Assembly (NCBI RefSeq): GCF_009765905.1
Contig: NZ_LMUO01000009.1
Coordinates: 411,941-475,940 of the forward strand
DNA length: 64,000 nucleotides
Direction of reading: 5' to 3'
DNA from: Mucilaginibacter sp. L196
GTDB lineage: Bacteria; Bacteroidota; Bacteroidia; Sphingobacteriales; Sphingobacteriaceae
Of the stretch, positions 25,454 to 32,948 are shown one piece after another. The first letter of the stretch is position 1. Each line of letters begins with the position of its first letter. The translations under genes were made by a program, and so were the position numbers. The notes beneath the pieces were generated by a model. It did no database searches, was not told the origin of the DNA, and saw only the letters and a program-made list of their open reading frames with translations.

Positions 25454-27514
25454 ATGAGTTATACGGACTACCTTTTAAGCGATAAACAGTTATTAGAAGT
25501 TTTAGCTTTCTCCACAGATGCAACTGCTATTCATGTTACCGAAGATGCGGTTATTCAATATGCGAATGATGCCATGCTGGCTGTTTGGGGTAAGGGAAGA
25601 GACGTTTTTGGTAAATCATTGGAAGATGCCCTTCCGGAACTTAAAGGCCAGCCATTTATTGATTTGTTTAAGCAGGTATGGAATGAAGGGGTTACCATCA
25701 AAGGAACCGAAACTGCGGCCGACCTTGTTGTAGATGGTGAGCTGCAAACCTTTTATTTTAATTTTGAATATCGCGCCATAAAAAATGCTAACGACGAAAC
25801 GTATTGCATTTTGCACATGGCCAAGGATGTTACCGATGTTGTTTTAGGCAGAAAACGGGAGCAGGACCTGATTGAAGAGTTAAGAACCGTTAATGAGGAG
25901 CTGCTATCAGCCAATGAAGAGATACGGGCAGCTAACGAAGAAATCCGTGCAGCCAATGAAGAAATGACAGTCGCTAACGCAGAGATTACGGCTGCTAATG
26001 AGGAGATACGTGCCGCCAATGAAGAGATCACCGCTTCAAACGAAGAATTAAGCGAGTCGCGGAAACAGCTGATGGAACTGTATCAGGACCTGGCAGAAAG
26101 TGATGCCTATTTCCGTAACATGGTTAAACAAGCGCCGGTTGGCATATGTATTATAAGAGCAAAGGACCTGTTTATTGAGGCTGTAAATACTGCTTATCTG
26201 GAATTGGTTGGTAAGCCGCGGAATGAAATTGAAGGGCGTACTATTTGGGAAGCTGTGCCAGAGGCCGCTGAAACTTATGGGCCCATAATGAATAATGTGA
26301 TTATTACCGGCGAAGCTTTTATAGCAAAGGAACATGAACTGGAACTGATAAGGAACGGTGTTCCTGAAGTGGTTTTTATAGATTTTGTATACGAGCCGAT
26401 GTTAAATGATAATGAGGTTCAGTCTATTATGGTTTTGGCCATCGAAGTAACGGATAAAGTGATAGCAAGGCGCAGTATAGAGGATGTAGAAGAACGTATA
26501 AGACTAGCTGTAGAAGCGGCAGAGATTGGTACTTTTGACTTAAATCTGGTAAGCGGAGAAATGCTTACCTCTGAAAGGTTTGATGCGATTTTTGGGTTCG
26601 ATAAGCATGTGGATTGGGCACTGTACACCCATGCGATACATCCTGAAGACCGGGCAGGCCGGGATGCGGCACATAAGAGCGCATTGGTTAGCGGAAAGCT
26701 ATTTTATGAGGGCAGAGTGATTTATGTCGACCAATCAATACACTGGATAAGGGCACATGGCAATGTGTATTATGATAAAGCGGGCAAACCGCAAAGAATT
26801 TTAGGTACACTGCTCGATATTACCCAATTTAAGCGCCTGGAGCAACAAAAGGACGACTTTATAAGCATTGCCAGCCACGAGCTTAAAACACCTATCACCA
26901 GTCTTAAGGCATCACTGCAATTGCTCGAAAAATTGAAAGATAACCCAACAGCGCCAGTGGTACCGAGACTTATTGATCAGTCGTTAAAAAGCATGCAGAA
27001 AATAAGCACCTTGGTTGAGGATCTGCTTAATGTTAGCCGTTCACAACAAAGCCATCTCACACTAAACAAAACAGAGTTTTTGATAGCGGAGTTACTTAAT
27101 AACTGTTGTAATCACGTTAGGGTTGCCGGTAAATATGAACTTATATTACAAGGCGATCTGCACTTAAAAGTTAATGCAGATGAGCATGCTATTGATCAGG
27201 TAGTGGTAAACCTGGTTAATAATGCGGTGAAATACGCGCCTGATTCTTTGGTGATTACCATGAAGGTTGAAAAAACAGGTGATTCGGTAAAAGTTTCTGT
27301 AAAAGATACTGGGCCGGGTATCGATCCGGAAAAACTCCCTTTTTTGTTTGATCGTTATTACCAGGCGCAATCAGCGGGGTTTAATAATTCAGGCTTGGGT
27401 TTAGGTCTGTATATTAGCGCCGAGATCATCCGCAAACATGGCGGCCAAATTGGGGTTGACAGCACCTTAGGCCAGGGAAGTACGTTCTGGTTTACCTTGC
27501 CATTAAATAGCTAA
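25454..27514 (+). CDS. Multi-PAS sensor histidine kinase with heptad-repeat linker
   Basis: A 686-aa soluble-looking kinase with no membrane segment. A PAS domain (about 10-130) leads into a signalling helix made of seven tandem 7-residue units of the type AANEEIR (about 150-202). Two further PAS domains follow (about 216-335 and 345-460). The phosphoacceptor is His475 in IASHELKTP. The ATPase domain has the N box NLVNNAVKYAP, G1 DTGPGIDPEK and G2 GLGLGLYISAEII. No response regulator is adjacent, so its partner and signal are unknown. Confidence 0.93.
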   Translation: MSYTDYLLSDKQLLEVLAFSTDATAIHVTEDAVIQYANDAMLAVWGKGRDVFGKSLEDALPELKGQPFIDLFKQVWNEGVTIKGTETAADLVVDGELQTFYFNFEYRAIKNANDETYCILHMAKDVTDVVLGRKREQDLIEELRTVNEELLSANEEIRAANEEIRAANEEMTVANAEITAANEEIRAANEEITASNEELSESRKQLMELYQDLAESDAYFRNMVKQAPVGICIIRAKDLFIEAVNTAYLELVGKPRNEIEGRTIWEAVPEAAETYGPIMNNVIITGEAFIAKEHELELIRNGVPEVVFIDFVYEPMLNDNEVQSIMVLAIEVTDKVIARRSIEDVEERIRLAVEAAEIGTFDLNLVSGEMLTSERFDAIFGFDKHVDWALYTHAIHPEDRAGRDAAHKSALVSGKLFYEGRVIYVDQSIHWIRAHGNVYYDKAGKPQRILGTLLDITQFKRLEQQKDDFISIASHELKTPITSLKASLQLLEKLKDNPTAPVVPRLIDQSLKSMQKISTLVEDLLNVSRSQQSHLTLNKTEFLIAELLNNCCNHVRVAGKYELILQGDLHLKVNADEHAIDQVVVNLVNNAVKYAPDSLVITMKVEKTGDSVKVSVKDTGPGIDPEKLPFLFDRYYQAQSAGFNNSGLGLGLYISAEIIRKHGGQIGVDSTLGQGSTFWFTLPLNS

Positions 27515-27583
27515 CAAATACTGGTTTATTAATTAATACAAACTAAAGCAAGGCTTAGGGCGTTATTGTTATTTACCCCGAAA

Positions 27584-29167
27584 ATGAAAACATCTGAAAC
27601 GCCAACGGCAAACCACAAACAATCTATCATCAAATTATTATTCTTCGGCATTTGTTTTTGCTGTTTGGCATTACCCAGCTATGCAACAGGCTTTAAATTC
27701 AAAATAAAAAATACCGCTAAAACCAATGTCGCGGTTTTTTATCGTATCAATAAAAAATCCGGCGGGTTTAAGCTGAAAGCATTATTAAACCTTAAACCGG
27801 GCGAAGAAAAAATCAAAGATATTTCGGTTGATAAAGGCGATACGATTGCTTTTTATGGGCAGGACGCGGAAGATGAAACTTCGGTTTTGGTGAAAAAGGA
27901 TTTCACCATATTATCTCAAAACAAAAAAACGGTATACTATATACCGATCATAATCCCCGAAAAACAGGCATCAAATTTTGAGTCGCTCGAAGATTTAAGC
28001 GTTAAGCTGGAACATAACAAAGTGCTTAATTTTTTATTGAAGATGGATTCAAGTTCAATGAGCAGCTTATCCATGATCGAGAATAATTTTCAAAACGTTT
28101 ATCCGCTGGGGACTTTCATTTTTGTAGATACCAAAACCAACCGGCTTTTGTTGCCACCTTTAGAACCATCATTCTGGAATAACAGCGAAGATTACCTCAC
28201 CATTCAGGATAGTTTATATGCCATGGTTGATAAAGATAAGCGGGGAATGGCTAATGCGCAGGTAGCTTATTTTGTTGCCAAAATGTTCGATTCGCTGCAT
28301 GTAAATAATACCGCTGAGCTTGAATTTAAGGGTAAACTTTCGCTCATCCGGTGGAAACCAACGGCAAGTGCTGATATATACCAGATTTTTAACGATAAAG
28401 CAGTAGACGACTTTTTACAGAATTGCTATGCCCAGATAGACAACCCGGATGTAGAATATCAACGCTATCGGTTGTATTTTCTGTCATCCTATGAACGGAT
28501 CGATGATCTGGAGATATATGGCCGACAGTATTATAATTTCGGTAATGAAGCCGACCTGTCGTTAAGCACGCCCGCACAGGTTATTAGTACCAGTTTGGGC
28601 GTAATGTATGCCAAAAGCAAAACGCTTAGTAATTATTATTCGATACAAGGCGCTGTTTTGCGAACGAAAGCGTATGATTTAACGTCGCTGTTGTTTAATG
28701 GCTTCAAAAACAATGTGAAAAATAAGATAATTGCTGAAACCTACGCCAATCAGCACAAAATTACTGATGCCATTGTTGATGAGTATAAAAGCCTGGTAGC
28801 CTATAACCCCGACCCGGTAAGGCTTAGCTTGCAGGCCATCGATCCGAAAGATGCGACACCATCGCTCGTACCTATTGAAACTACTATAAATAATTTATCG
28901 CCTTATAGTTATATGGCGCCTGATACTTCAAAACAGGCTTCGGCCACGGCCAGCAATTATAAAATTGATACGTATAATAATAAAGTGAAATTCTTTAACT
29001 CGCACCTAAAGGAGATCAATACCCTGTTAAAGCAACTGGATCAAACCAATATCGATCTGGATAAAATATCACAAACCAATACTGACAGAAGCTTTAGCAG
29101 CACAGTAAAATCTCCGGGATTGTTAAACGAGATTGAGGTAAACAGCCAAATTGTGCGGAAAGAATAA
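27584..29167 (+). CDS. Exported protein of unknown function
   Basis: A protein of 527 aa from the ATG at 27584; a reading from 27566 adds six residues. The N-terminus has a hydrophobic signal segment (LLFFGICFCCLALPSYATG). The rest is a beta-rich N-terminal part (about 30-120), then a long, mostly helical region containing many Asn, Asp and Lys, with QTNIDLDKISQTN near the C-terminus. No catalytic motif or family was recognised. It follows the kinase gene by about 70 bases on the same strand and could share its transcript. Confidence 0.7.
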   Translation: MKTSETPTANHKQSIIKLLFFGICFCCLALPSYATGFKFKIKNTAKTNVAVFYRINKKSGGFKLKALLNLKPGEEKIKDISVDKGDTIAFYGQDAEDETSVLVKKDFTILSQNKKTVYYIPIIIPEKQASNFESLEDLSVKLEHNKVLNFLLKMDSSSMSSLSMIENNFQNVYPLGTFIFVDTKTNRLLLPPLEPSFWNNSEDYLTIQDSLYAMVDKDKRGMANAQVAYFVAKMFDSLHVNNTAELEFKGKLSLIRWKPTASADIYQIFNDKAVDDFLQNCYAQIDNPDVEYQRYRLYFLSSYERIDDLEIYGRQYYNFGNEADLSLSTPAQVISTSLGVMYAKSKTLSNYYSIQGAVLRTKAYDLTSLLFNGFKNNVKNKIIAETYANQHKITDAIVDEYKSLVAYNPDPVRLSLQAIDPKDATPSLVPIETTINNLSPYSYMAPDTSKQASATASNYKIDTYNNKVKFFNSHLKEINTLLKQLDQTNIDLDKISQTNTDRSFSSTVKSPGLLNEIEVNSQIVRKE

Positions 29168-29222
29168 TGTTGTTTGGATAAAGGTTTTTAAACCAGTATA
29201 TTAGCTTTATAAACCTAATATC

Positions 29223-29465
29223 ATGCGTAAACCTTCGGCCACACTATTATTTGTTTTTAGTATTTGGGCATTGCTTACAGCTATAAGTACAATACCTAAG
29301 TTTTTTCACTCACTTGCTACCTATAAAGGCAATAGTGGTTATATGACAAATTATATGTCGGGATATACAGCGGGTGAGGCTACCAGGATTATTTTACTTT
29401 TTGTATTGGCTGTGCTGATATCCGGCAAGGCTAAGAAAGCAGGAAAGCAAATTATTGTTGCTTAG
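29223..29465 (+). CDS. Small two-helix membrane protein
   Basis: An 80-aa protein with hydrophobic segments at about 6-24 (LLFVFSIWALLTAISTI) and 53-70 (ATRIILLFVLAVLISG). Between them is a Gly/Tyr/Met-rich loop, and a Lys-rich tail follows. No family was recognised. The ATG lies downstream of a TTAGCTTTATAAACC stretch that could hold a weak promoter. Confidence 0.6.
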   Translation: MRKPSATLLFVFSIWALLTAISTIPKFFHSLATYKGNSGYMTNYMSGYTAGEATRIILLFVLAVLISGKAKKAGKQIIVA

Positions 29466-29482
29466 TTAAGTTAAGGGAATAC

Positions 29483-29599
29483 CTAAAAAAGATCATGTGT
29501 TTTAAACCATTGCCCAAATTGGTATCCGTGGTAAGCCATAAATACAACGCTCGCTAGTATAACGATAGCAGATAAAGTAAGTTTAAGTTTCTTGTTCAT
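29483..29599 (-). CDS. 38-codon single-pass membrane peptide
   Basis: Read on the minus strand from the ATG at 29599 to a TAG at 29483, it encodes 38 residues: a basic start (MNKKLKLT), one membrane helix (about 8-22, LSAIVILASVVFMA), and the tail YHGYQFGQWFKTHDLF. The positive-inside layout and the aromatic tail are those of a real small membrane protein rather than a chance frame. It is convergent with the 80-aa gene, 17 bases away. Function unknown. Confidence 0.6.
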   Translation of the reverse strand: MNKKLKLTLSAIVILASVVFMAYHGYQFGQWFKTHDLF

Positions 29600-29700
29600 A
29601 GTTGCTTAGGTTTATTCCCTAAATGTATTAATTATATTGAATGTTGTTTATGAATGACATTAAATAATACGTGGTATCCGATATTTGAGGGTATAAAATG

Positions 29701-29708
29701 TAATTTTG
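29701..29708 (+). promoter_or_regulatory. -7 box of dapF
   Basis: TAATTTTG matches TAnnTTTG and covers an in-frame TTG at 29706, which excludes the longest dapF reading. Transcription should start near 29713. Confidence 0.65.
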
Positions 29709-29750
29709 TACCTGCGGCAATGGGAGGCATTGCTTTTTGGAACGATTGAT

Positions 29751-30710
29751 ATGCAATTTTCACTTTTAAAGAGCCAGGGATCTGGTAATGATTTTTTCCT
29801 GATCGATATCAGGCATTATAATGGCACTGTAACGGATGCCATGAAAAAACAGCTTGCAATACACTTATGTAACCGGAACTCTGATTTTGGGGCCGATGGT
29901 ATACTCTACGTGGATAACAGTGCGGTTGGTGATGGTAAGATGGTAATATTTAATGCTGATGGCTCTGAAGCTGAGATGTGTGGCAATGGGATAAGAATTG
30001 TGGCCCGCTATGTATCGGAGTTATTGGAAAAACCGCAGGTTATTATTGAAAATAAAACAGGCATCCCTTACCCGCTTAATTTGGTTGAAGATTTCTATCC
30101 GGAGCTTACCGCTTTTGAATTAGCATTCCCTAAAGCGAATTTTGATTCGGGTAATTTCCTTATTCAAAATAACAGTACTGAGTTAATAAACGGTTTGATC
30201 CCCGAATTATCATCAACCATAAAATTCACGGCATTATCATTACCCAACCCGCATATTGTTGCTTTTGTGGATGATATTGTAGAGGAGGATTTGCGTACGC
30301 TGGGCGAAAAAGCTAACTCATCACCGCAAATATTACCGAATGGTGTTAATGTTAATTTCGGGAAAATAATAAGTGATAATAGTATATACGTTGCTACCTA
30401 CGAACGCGGGGTTGGGCTAACTTACTCATGCGGAACAGGGATGTTCGCGACCACGCTATCTGCCGTGAACGGTGGCCATGTTAAAAAAGGTGAATGGATT
30501 ACCTTATTTAATAAGGGTGGTTATACCAAATGTTTGGTAAATGATGATTTGAGTGGCAGGATGATAGGTAATGCCTCATATATATATGCCGCAGATATTG
30601 ATTTCGATTTTGAAAATAATAATATTATTTCCTCAGTTAATAGCGGCGATTATAGCCATGAAACAGGTGCTTATGAAAAGCTTTTAGCACATGTAAATCA
30701 GCTAAGTTAA
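29751..30710 (+). CDS. dapF: Diaminopimelate epimerase
   Basis: It converts LL- to meso-diaminopimelate for lysine and peptidoglycan synthesis. It is 319 aa from the ATG at 29751, placed after the promoter box. KSQGSGNDF opens the fold. The two catalytic cysteines lie in AEMCGNGIR and YSCGTGMFA, and the segment RGVGLTYSCGTG is diagnostic. About 45 residues after the second motif form a longer C-terminal tail than in E. coli DapF. It is a single-gene unit. Confidence 0.95.
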   Translation: MQFSLLKSQGSGNDFFLIDIRHYNGTVTDAMKKQLAIHLCNRNSDFGADGILYVDNSAVGDGKMVIFNADGSEAEMCGNGIRIVARYVSELLEKPQVIIENKTGIPYPLNLVEDFYPELTAFELAFPKANFDSGNFLIQNNSTELINGLIPELSSTIKFTALSLPNPHIVAFVDDIVEEDLRTLGEKANSSPQILPNGVNVNFGKIISDNSIYVATYERGVGLTYSCGTGMFATTLSAVNGGHVKKGEWITLFNKGGYTKCLVNDDLSGRMIGNASYIYAADIDFDFENNNIISSVNSGDYSHETGAYEKLLAHVNQLS

Positions 30711-30762
30711 AAATGCTGTTACTAAGCAAAAATATTAATTCAAAATAGCTATATTTATAGCT

Positions 30763-30848
30763 TCAAATAGCGGGCATTCCTGCCTGCTTATTGTGATAAG
30801 GTTTAGGTTTAAGCCTCCAAGCAGCGAGTGCGAGGAGGCTTTATTTTT
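30763..30848 (+). ncRNA. Structured small RNA element, copy B
   Basis: A perfect 8-bp hairpin AGCGGGCA/TGCCTGCT with tetraloop TTCC (30769-30788) is followed by the linker ATTGTGATAAGGTTTAGGTT. Then comes a terminator hairpin AAGCCTCC/GGAGGCTT with loop AAGCAGCGAGTGC and a T-tract. It lies alone between the convergent dapF and lipoprotein genes. A TATATTTA box upstream could be its promoter. Confidence 0.6.
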
Positions 30849-30944
30849 TTATATAAAATAAGTCGTATTCATAAATCTTGATCCTCGAAACCTGGCAGAT
30901 GGTTTGTCCTGTATAATTTGCATTAGTATTCTTCTCGGGCATAA

Positions 30945-31424
30945 TTATTTTTGATAATAAGCATCAGTTATGGATTCATATTCGGGCACATGTGAATAAA
31001 ATACACTATGAATTAATATATTATTAGTATTAATCTCAGATACAGTATCTGCTGTAACAAAACCACCGGGTGTAACAAGTGTGCTTTGAGTATTTAAAGT
31101 GAATTTACCATTACCTATAGCAGTGTAATGGGTGGTATCAATACTTTGAGGATTTATATAAACACCCTGAGGTGTATAATAATATCTTAAGGTAGATATT
31201 TCACAAGTACCTCTGCCGTTAAACTGCGCATAATCCAGCTTAGTAAATGAGCTCAGATAAGTCGTATCATGTGTTACTTTGCTGCTATCTAAAGTATACG
31301 TCCTTAACTTTACTTCCTGCCATTTACCGGTTAATGCATAGCTGTTGCCTGTGTTTGATTTTTTGCAACTAACCATACATAATAATATGCCGCTTATTAT
31401 AAGTAGTAAGATTTTATGTTTCAT
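30945..31424 (-). CDS. Lipoprotein of unknown function
   Basis: The start is the ATG at 31424, which gives 159 aa with a lipoprotein signal (MKHKILLLIISGILLCMVSC, Cys at 20). A longer frame to 31649 is only the translation of palindromic repeats upstream. The mature part has GKWQEVKLRTYTLDSSKVTHDTTY and resembles the small calycin-like lipocalin domains common in Bacteroidota lipoproteins. That assignment is tentative. Likely anchored in the outer or inner membrane. Confidence 0.75.
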   Translation of the reverse strand: MKHKILLLIISGILLCMVSCKKSNTGNSYALTGKWQEVKLRTYTLDSSKVTHDTTYLSSFTKLDYAQFNGRGTCEISTLRYYYTPQGVYINPQSIDTTHYTAIGNGKFTLNTQSTLVTPGGFVTADTVSEINTNNILIHSVFYSHVPEYESITDAYYQK

Positions 31425-31506
31425 TCCTGAAAATTTAAGTTTACATATAGATAGTACGAAACAAATAGTAGAAGCGCTACAGGGTAATGTATTTATTTCA
31501 ATAATA

Positions 31507-31544
31507 CCCTTGTCATTCTGAGCGGCAGCGAAGAATGACAAGGG
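31507..31544. repeat. Short TTGTCATTCT palindrome
   Basis: CCCTTGTCATTCT (31507-31519) and AGAATGACAAGGG (31532-31544) are perfect 13-bp arms around a 12-base loop. It looks like a shortened copy of the 5604 class. Confidence 0.8.
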
Positions 31545-31554
31545 GGAATAATAA

Positions 31555-31653
31555 AATGTCATTGCTGTAAGGAGCAACGCAATCTCATGTAGGCGGATCA
31601 GTCTTGCCTGTTTTCTTTGTACAGCATAGAGATTGCTCGTACCTCGCAATGAC
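31555..31653. repeat. Imperfect ATGTCATTG...CAATGACGAT palindrome
   Basis: Arms of about 29 bases; the left arm carries changes (TGCTGTAAGGAGCAAC) relative to the conserved right arm. It belongs to the class of 17963-18059 and 40375-40458. Confidence 0.75.
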
Positions 31654-31924
31654 GATAAAGTTGTAGCGATTGCTATGTAAGTCGGGTATTGCCATGTCGT
31701 TCTTACAGCAATGGCATGGTTTTAACCGGTTCTTGATCCAGGCTTTGGGTGTAATAACCTTAAAGGGATCTTATCAAACTGAAAGGTATTGTATACATCC
31801 CCGTTTCATTTTGATAATTCAACTCCTGCAAAAATTATAATACAAGTGCCGTTTTAGTAATTGAATTGTTAAGTTTCGGGTGATTATACATCTGCGAAAG
31901 CAATTTTTTGGAATTTGAAATATT

Positions 31925-31939
31925 TGGCATGTATTTAGC
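31925..31939 (+). promoter_or_regulatory. Possible sigma-54 (-24/-12) promoter
   Basis: TGGCATGTATTTAGC has GG and GC separated by exactly 10 bases, as in sigma-54 promoters (TGGCAC-N5-TTGC). The -12 part is TAGC rather than TTGC. Transcription would start near 31951, 34 bases before the ATG at 31985. Confidence 0.4.
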
Positions 31940-31984
31940 GTATTGATATTAAATATATATATTCAATAATTTAATACTAAAGCA

Positions 31985-32170
31985 ATGTCAACCTTTTACC
32001 TGGTGTTTGAGATATGTGCGCTACTGACAGTTATAGTACTACCACTAGCCGGCCCAAAAAACACTAAAGCCAAAAAAACTGCTGCTGAAAAAAGCAACTT
32101 ATATGTAAACGAAGATGGTTTACTGGAATATTTAAGAACAAATAAAGATGATCACCATCATGTTCTGTAA
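31985..32170 (+). CDS. Small membrane-anchored protein of unknown function
   Basis: A 61-aa protein: one N-terminal membrane helix (about 3-22, TFYLVFEICALLTVIVLPL), a Lys-rich stretch, then an acidic segment (NEDGLLEYLRTNKDD) ending HHHVL. The gene has its own terminator 26 bases downstream and a possible sigma-54 promoter upstream, which suggest a regulated single-gene unit. No family recognised. Confidence 0.65.
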   Translation: MSTFYLVFEICALLTVIVLPLAGPKNTKAKKTAAEKSNLYVNEDGLLEYLRTNKDDHHHVL

Positions 32171-32195
32171 GTTATTTTAAAATCATTATGATTTT

Positions 32196-32225
32196 AAGCC
32201 CGTCAAATTTTGATGGGCTTTCTAT
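32196..32225 (+). terminator. Intrinsic terminator after the 61-aa gene
   Basis: AAGCCCGTCAA and TTGATGGGCTT (32196-32206, 32210-32220) form an 11-bp stem with one G-T pair, followed by TTCTATTT. Confidence 0.8.
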
Positions 32226-32340
32226 TTATAACTTAATTGATTTGCCGGGTTTCTGTTAACACAACGGTATAAATCCCCCTTGATATAAATCAACAAAGCA
32301 AATACCAATAATAAAGTTTAGGAAAATACAAGTACAGAAA

Positions 32341-32377
32341 AACGAACGCCGGAATAAACTTCTGGCGTTCGTTTTTT
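32341..32377. terminator. Terminator downstream of the RRM gene
   Basis: AACGAACGCCGGA pairs with TCTGGCGTTCGTT around a short loop, with a T-tract on the plus strand and an A-run on the left that serves the minus strand. It ends the RRM gene whose stop is at 32404. Confidence 0.85.
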
Positions 32378-32403
32378 ATATATAAGGAATCTTGTTTAAA
32401 AGA

Positions 32404-32793
32404 TTACCAACGGCTGCCGCCACCACCACCGCCGCCTCTGCTGTCTTTAGAGTAGCCACCGCCGCCACCGCCACGGTTTCCGCCGCCGCCGTAACCACCG
32501 CCGCCGCCACGGTTTCCACCGCCGCCGCCGAAGCTTTTGCGATCATTAGGTTTTCTTTCTTCAGCCTGGCTTACAGCTATAGTTCTGCCACCAACTTCGC
32601 TGCCATTTAAAGCTGTAATAGCTTGTTGTGCACCTTCATCATCAGGCATTTCTACAAATCCGAAACCTTTGCTTCTGCCAGTTTCTCTGTCATTAATTAA
32701 CTTAACGGAGCTTACTTCGCCATACGCTTCAAAAAGTTCTTTTAAATCAGCTTCCTCTAACTTAAAAGGAAGGCTTCCTACAAATATGTTCAT
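32404..32793 (-). CDS. RNA-binding protein with one RRM and a glycine-rich tail
   Basis: A 129-aa protein from the ATG at 32793; a TTG one codon upstream is the only alternative. The RRM spans about 1-80 with RNP2 NIFVGSLPF (2-10) and RNP1 KGFGFVEM (42-49). The rest is almost entirely Gly with Arg, Asn and Tyr, ending RW. Such single-RRM glycine-rich proteins act as cold-inducible RNA chaperones or post-transcriptional regulators in Bacteroidota and cyanobacteria. A consensus -7 box lies 19 bases upstream. Confidence 0.94.
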   Translation of the reverse strand: MNIFVGSLPFKLEEADLKELFEAYGEVSSVKLINDRETGRSKGFGFVEMPDDEGAQQAITALNGSEVGGRTIAVSQAEERKPNDRKSFGGGGGNRGGGGGYGGGGNRGGGGGGYSKDSRGGGGGGGSRW

Positions 32794-32812
32794 CAATCTT
32801 TAATTTAAACGG

Positions 32813-32820
32813 CAAAATTA
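32813..32820 (-). promoter_or_regulatory. -7 box of the RRM gene
   Basis: TAATTTTG on the minus strand, 19 bases before the ATG at 32793. Transcription would start near 32808. Confidence 0.6.
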
Positions 32821-32948
32821 TTCTGCCCTGTATTTTGTTTATACACCAAATATAATAAAGTTGTTTTATTATTAGCCTAATATGCAATTAATGTTCGTTT
32901 TATTTTATTTATACTAAAAAAATAATTGCTAAAAGGATATAATCGTTA

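Larger units (their letters stand above)
31425..31984. other. 560-base gap with two palindromes and a possible sigma-54 promoter
   Basis: Left to right it holds a truncated TTGTCATTCTGAGC element (31507-31544), an imperfect ATGTCATTG element (31555-31653), about 270 bases in which nothing was recognised, and a GG-N10-GC motif at 31925-31939. AT-rich leader sequence then runs to the small gene at 31985. Confidence 0.6.

Noticed and set aside
25753..26031. Minus-strand repetitive Ser/Ala/Leu frame
   Set aside because: It is the antisense of the heptad repeats of the histidine kinase, which explains its regularity.
25908..26060. Possible CRISPR-like regularity of 21-base units
   Set aside because: The units are coding heptads with diverged codons and no spacers. 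No CRISPR array or cas gene is in the window.
31425..31649. N-terminal extension of the lipoprotein gene at 30945-31424
   Set aside because: The extra 75 codons are translations of two palindromic repeats; the ATG at 31424 opens directly on a lipoprotein signal peptide.
32392..32610. Plus-strand Ala/Thr-rich frame opposite the RRM protein tail
   Set aside because: It is the complement of glycine codons and has no start signal.
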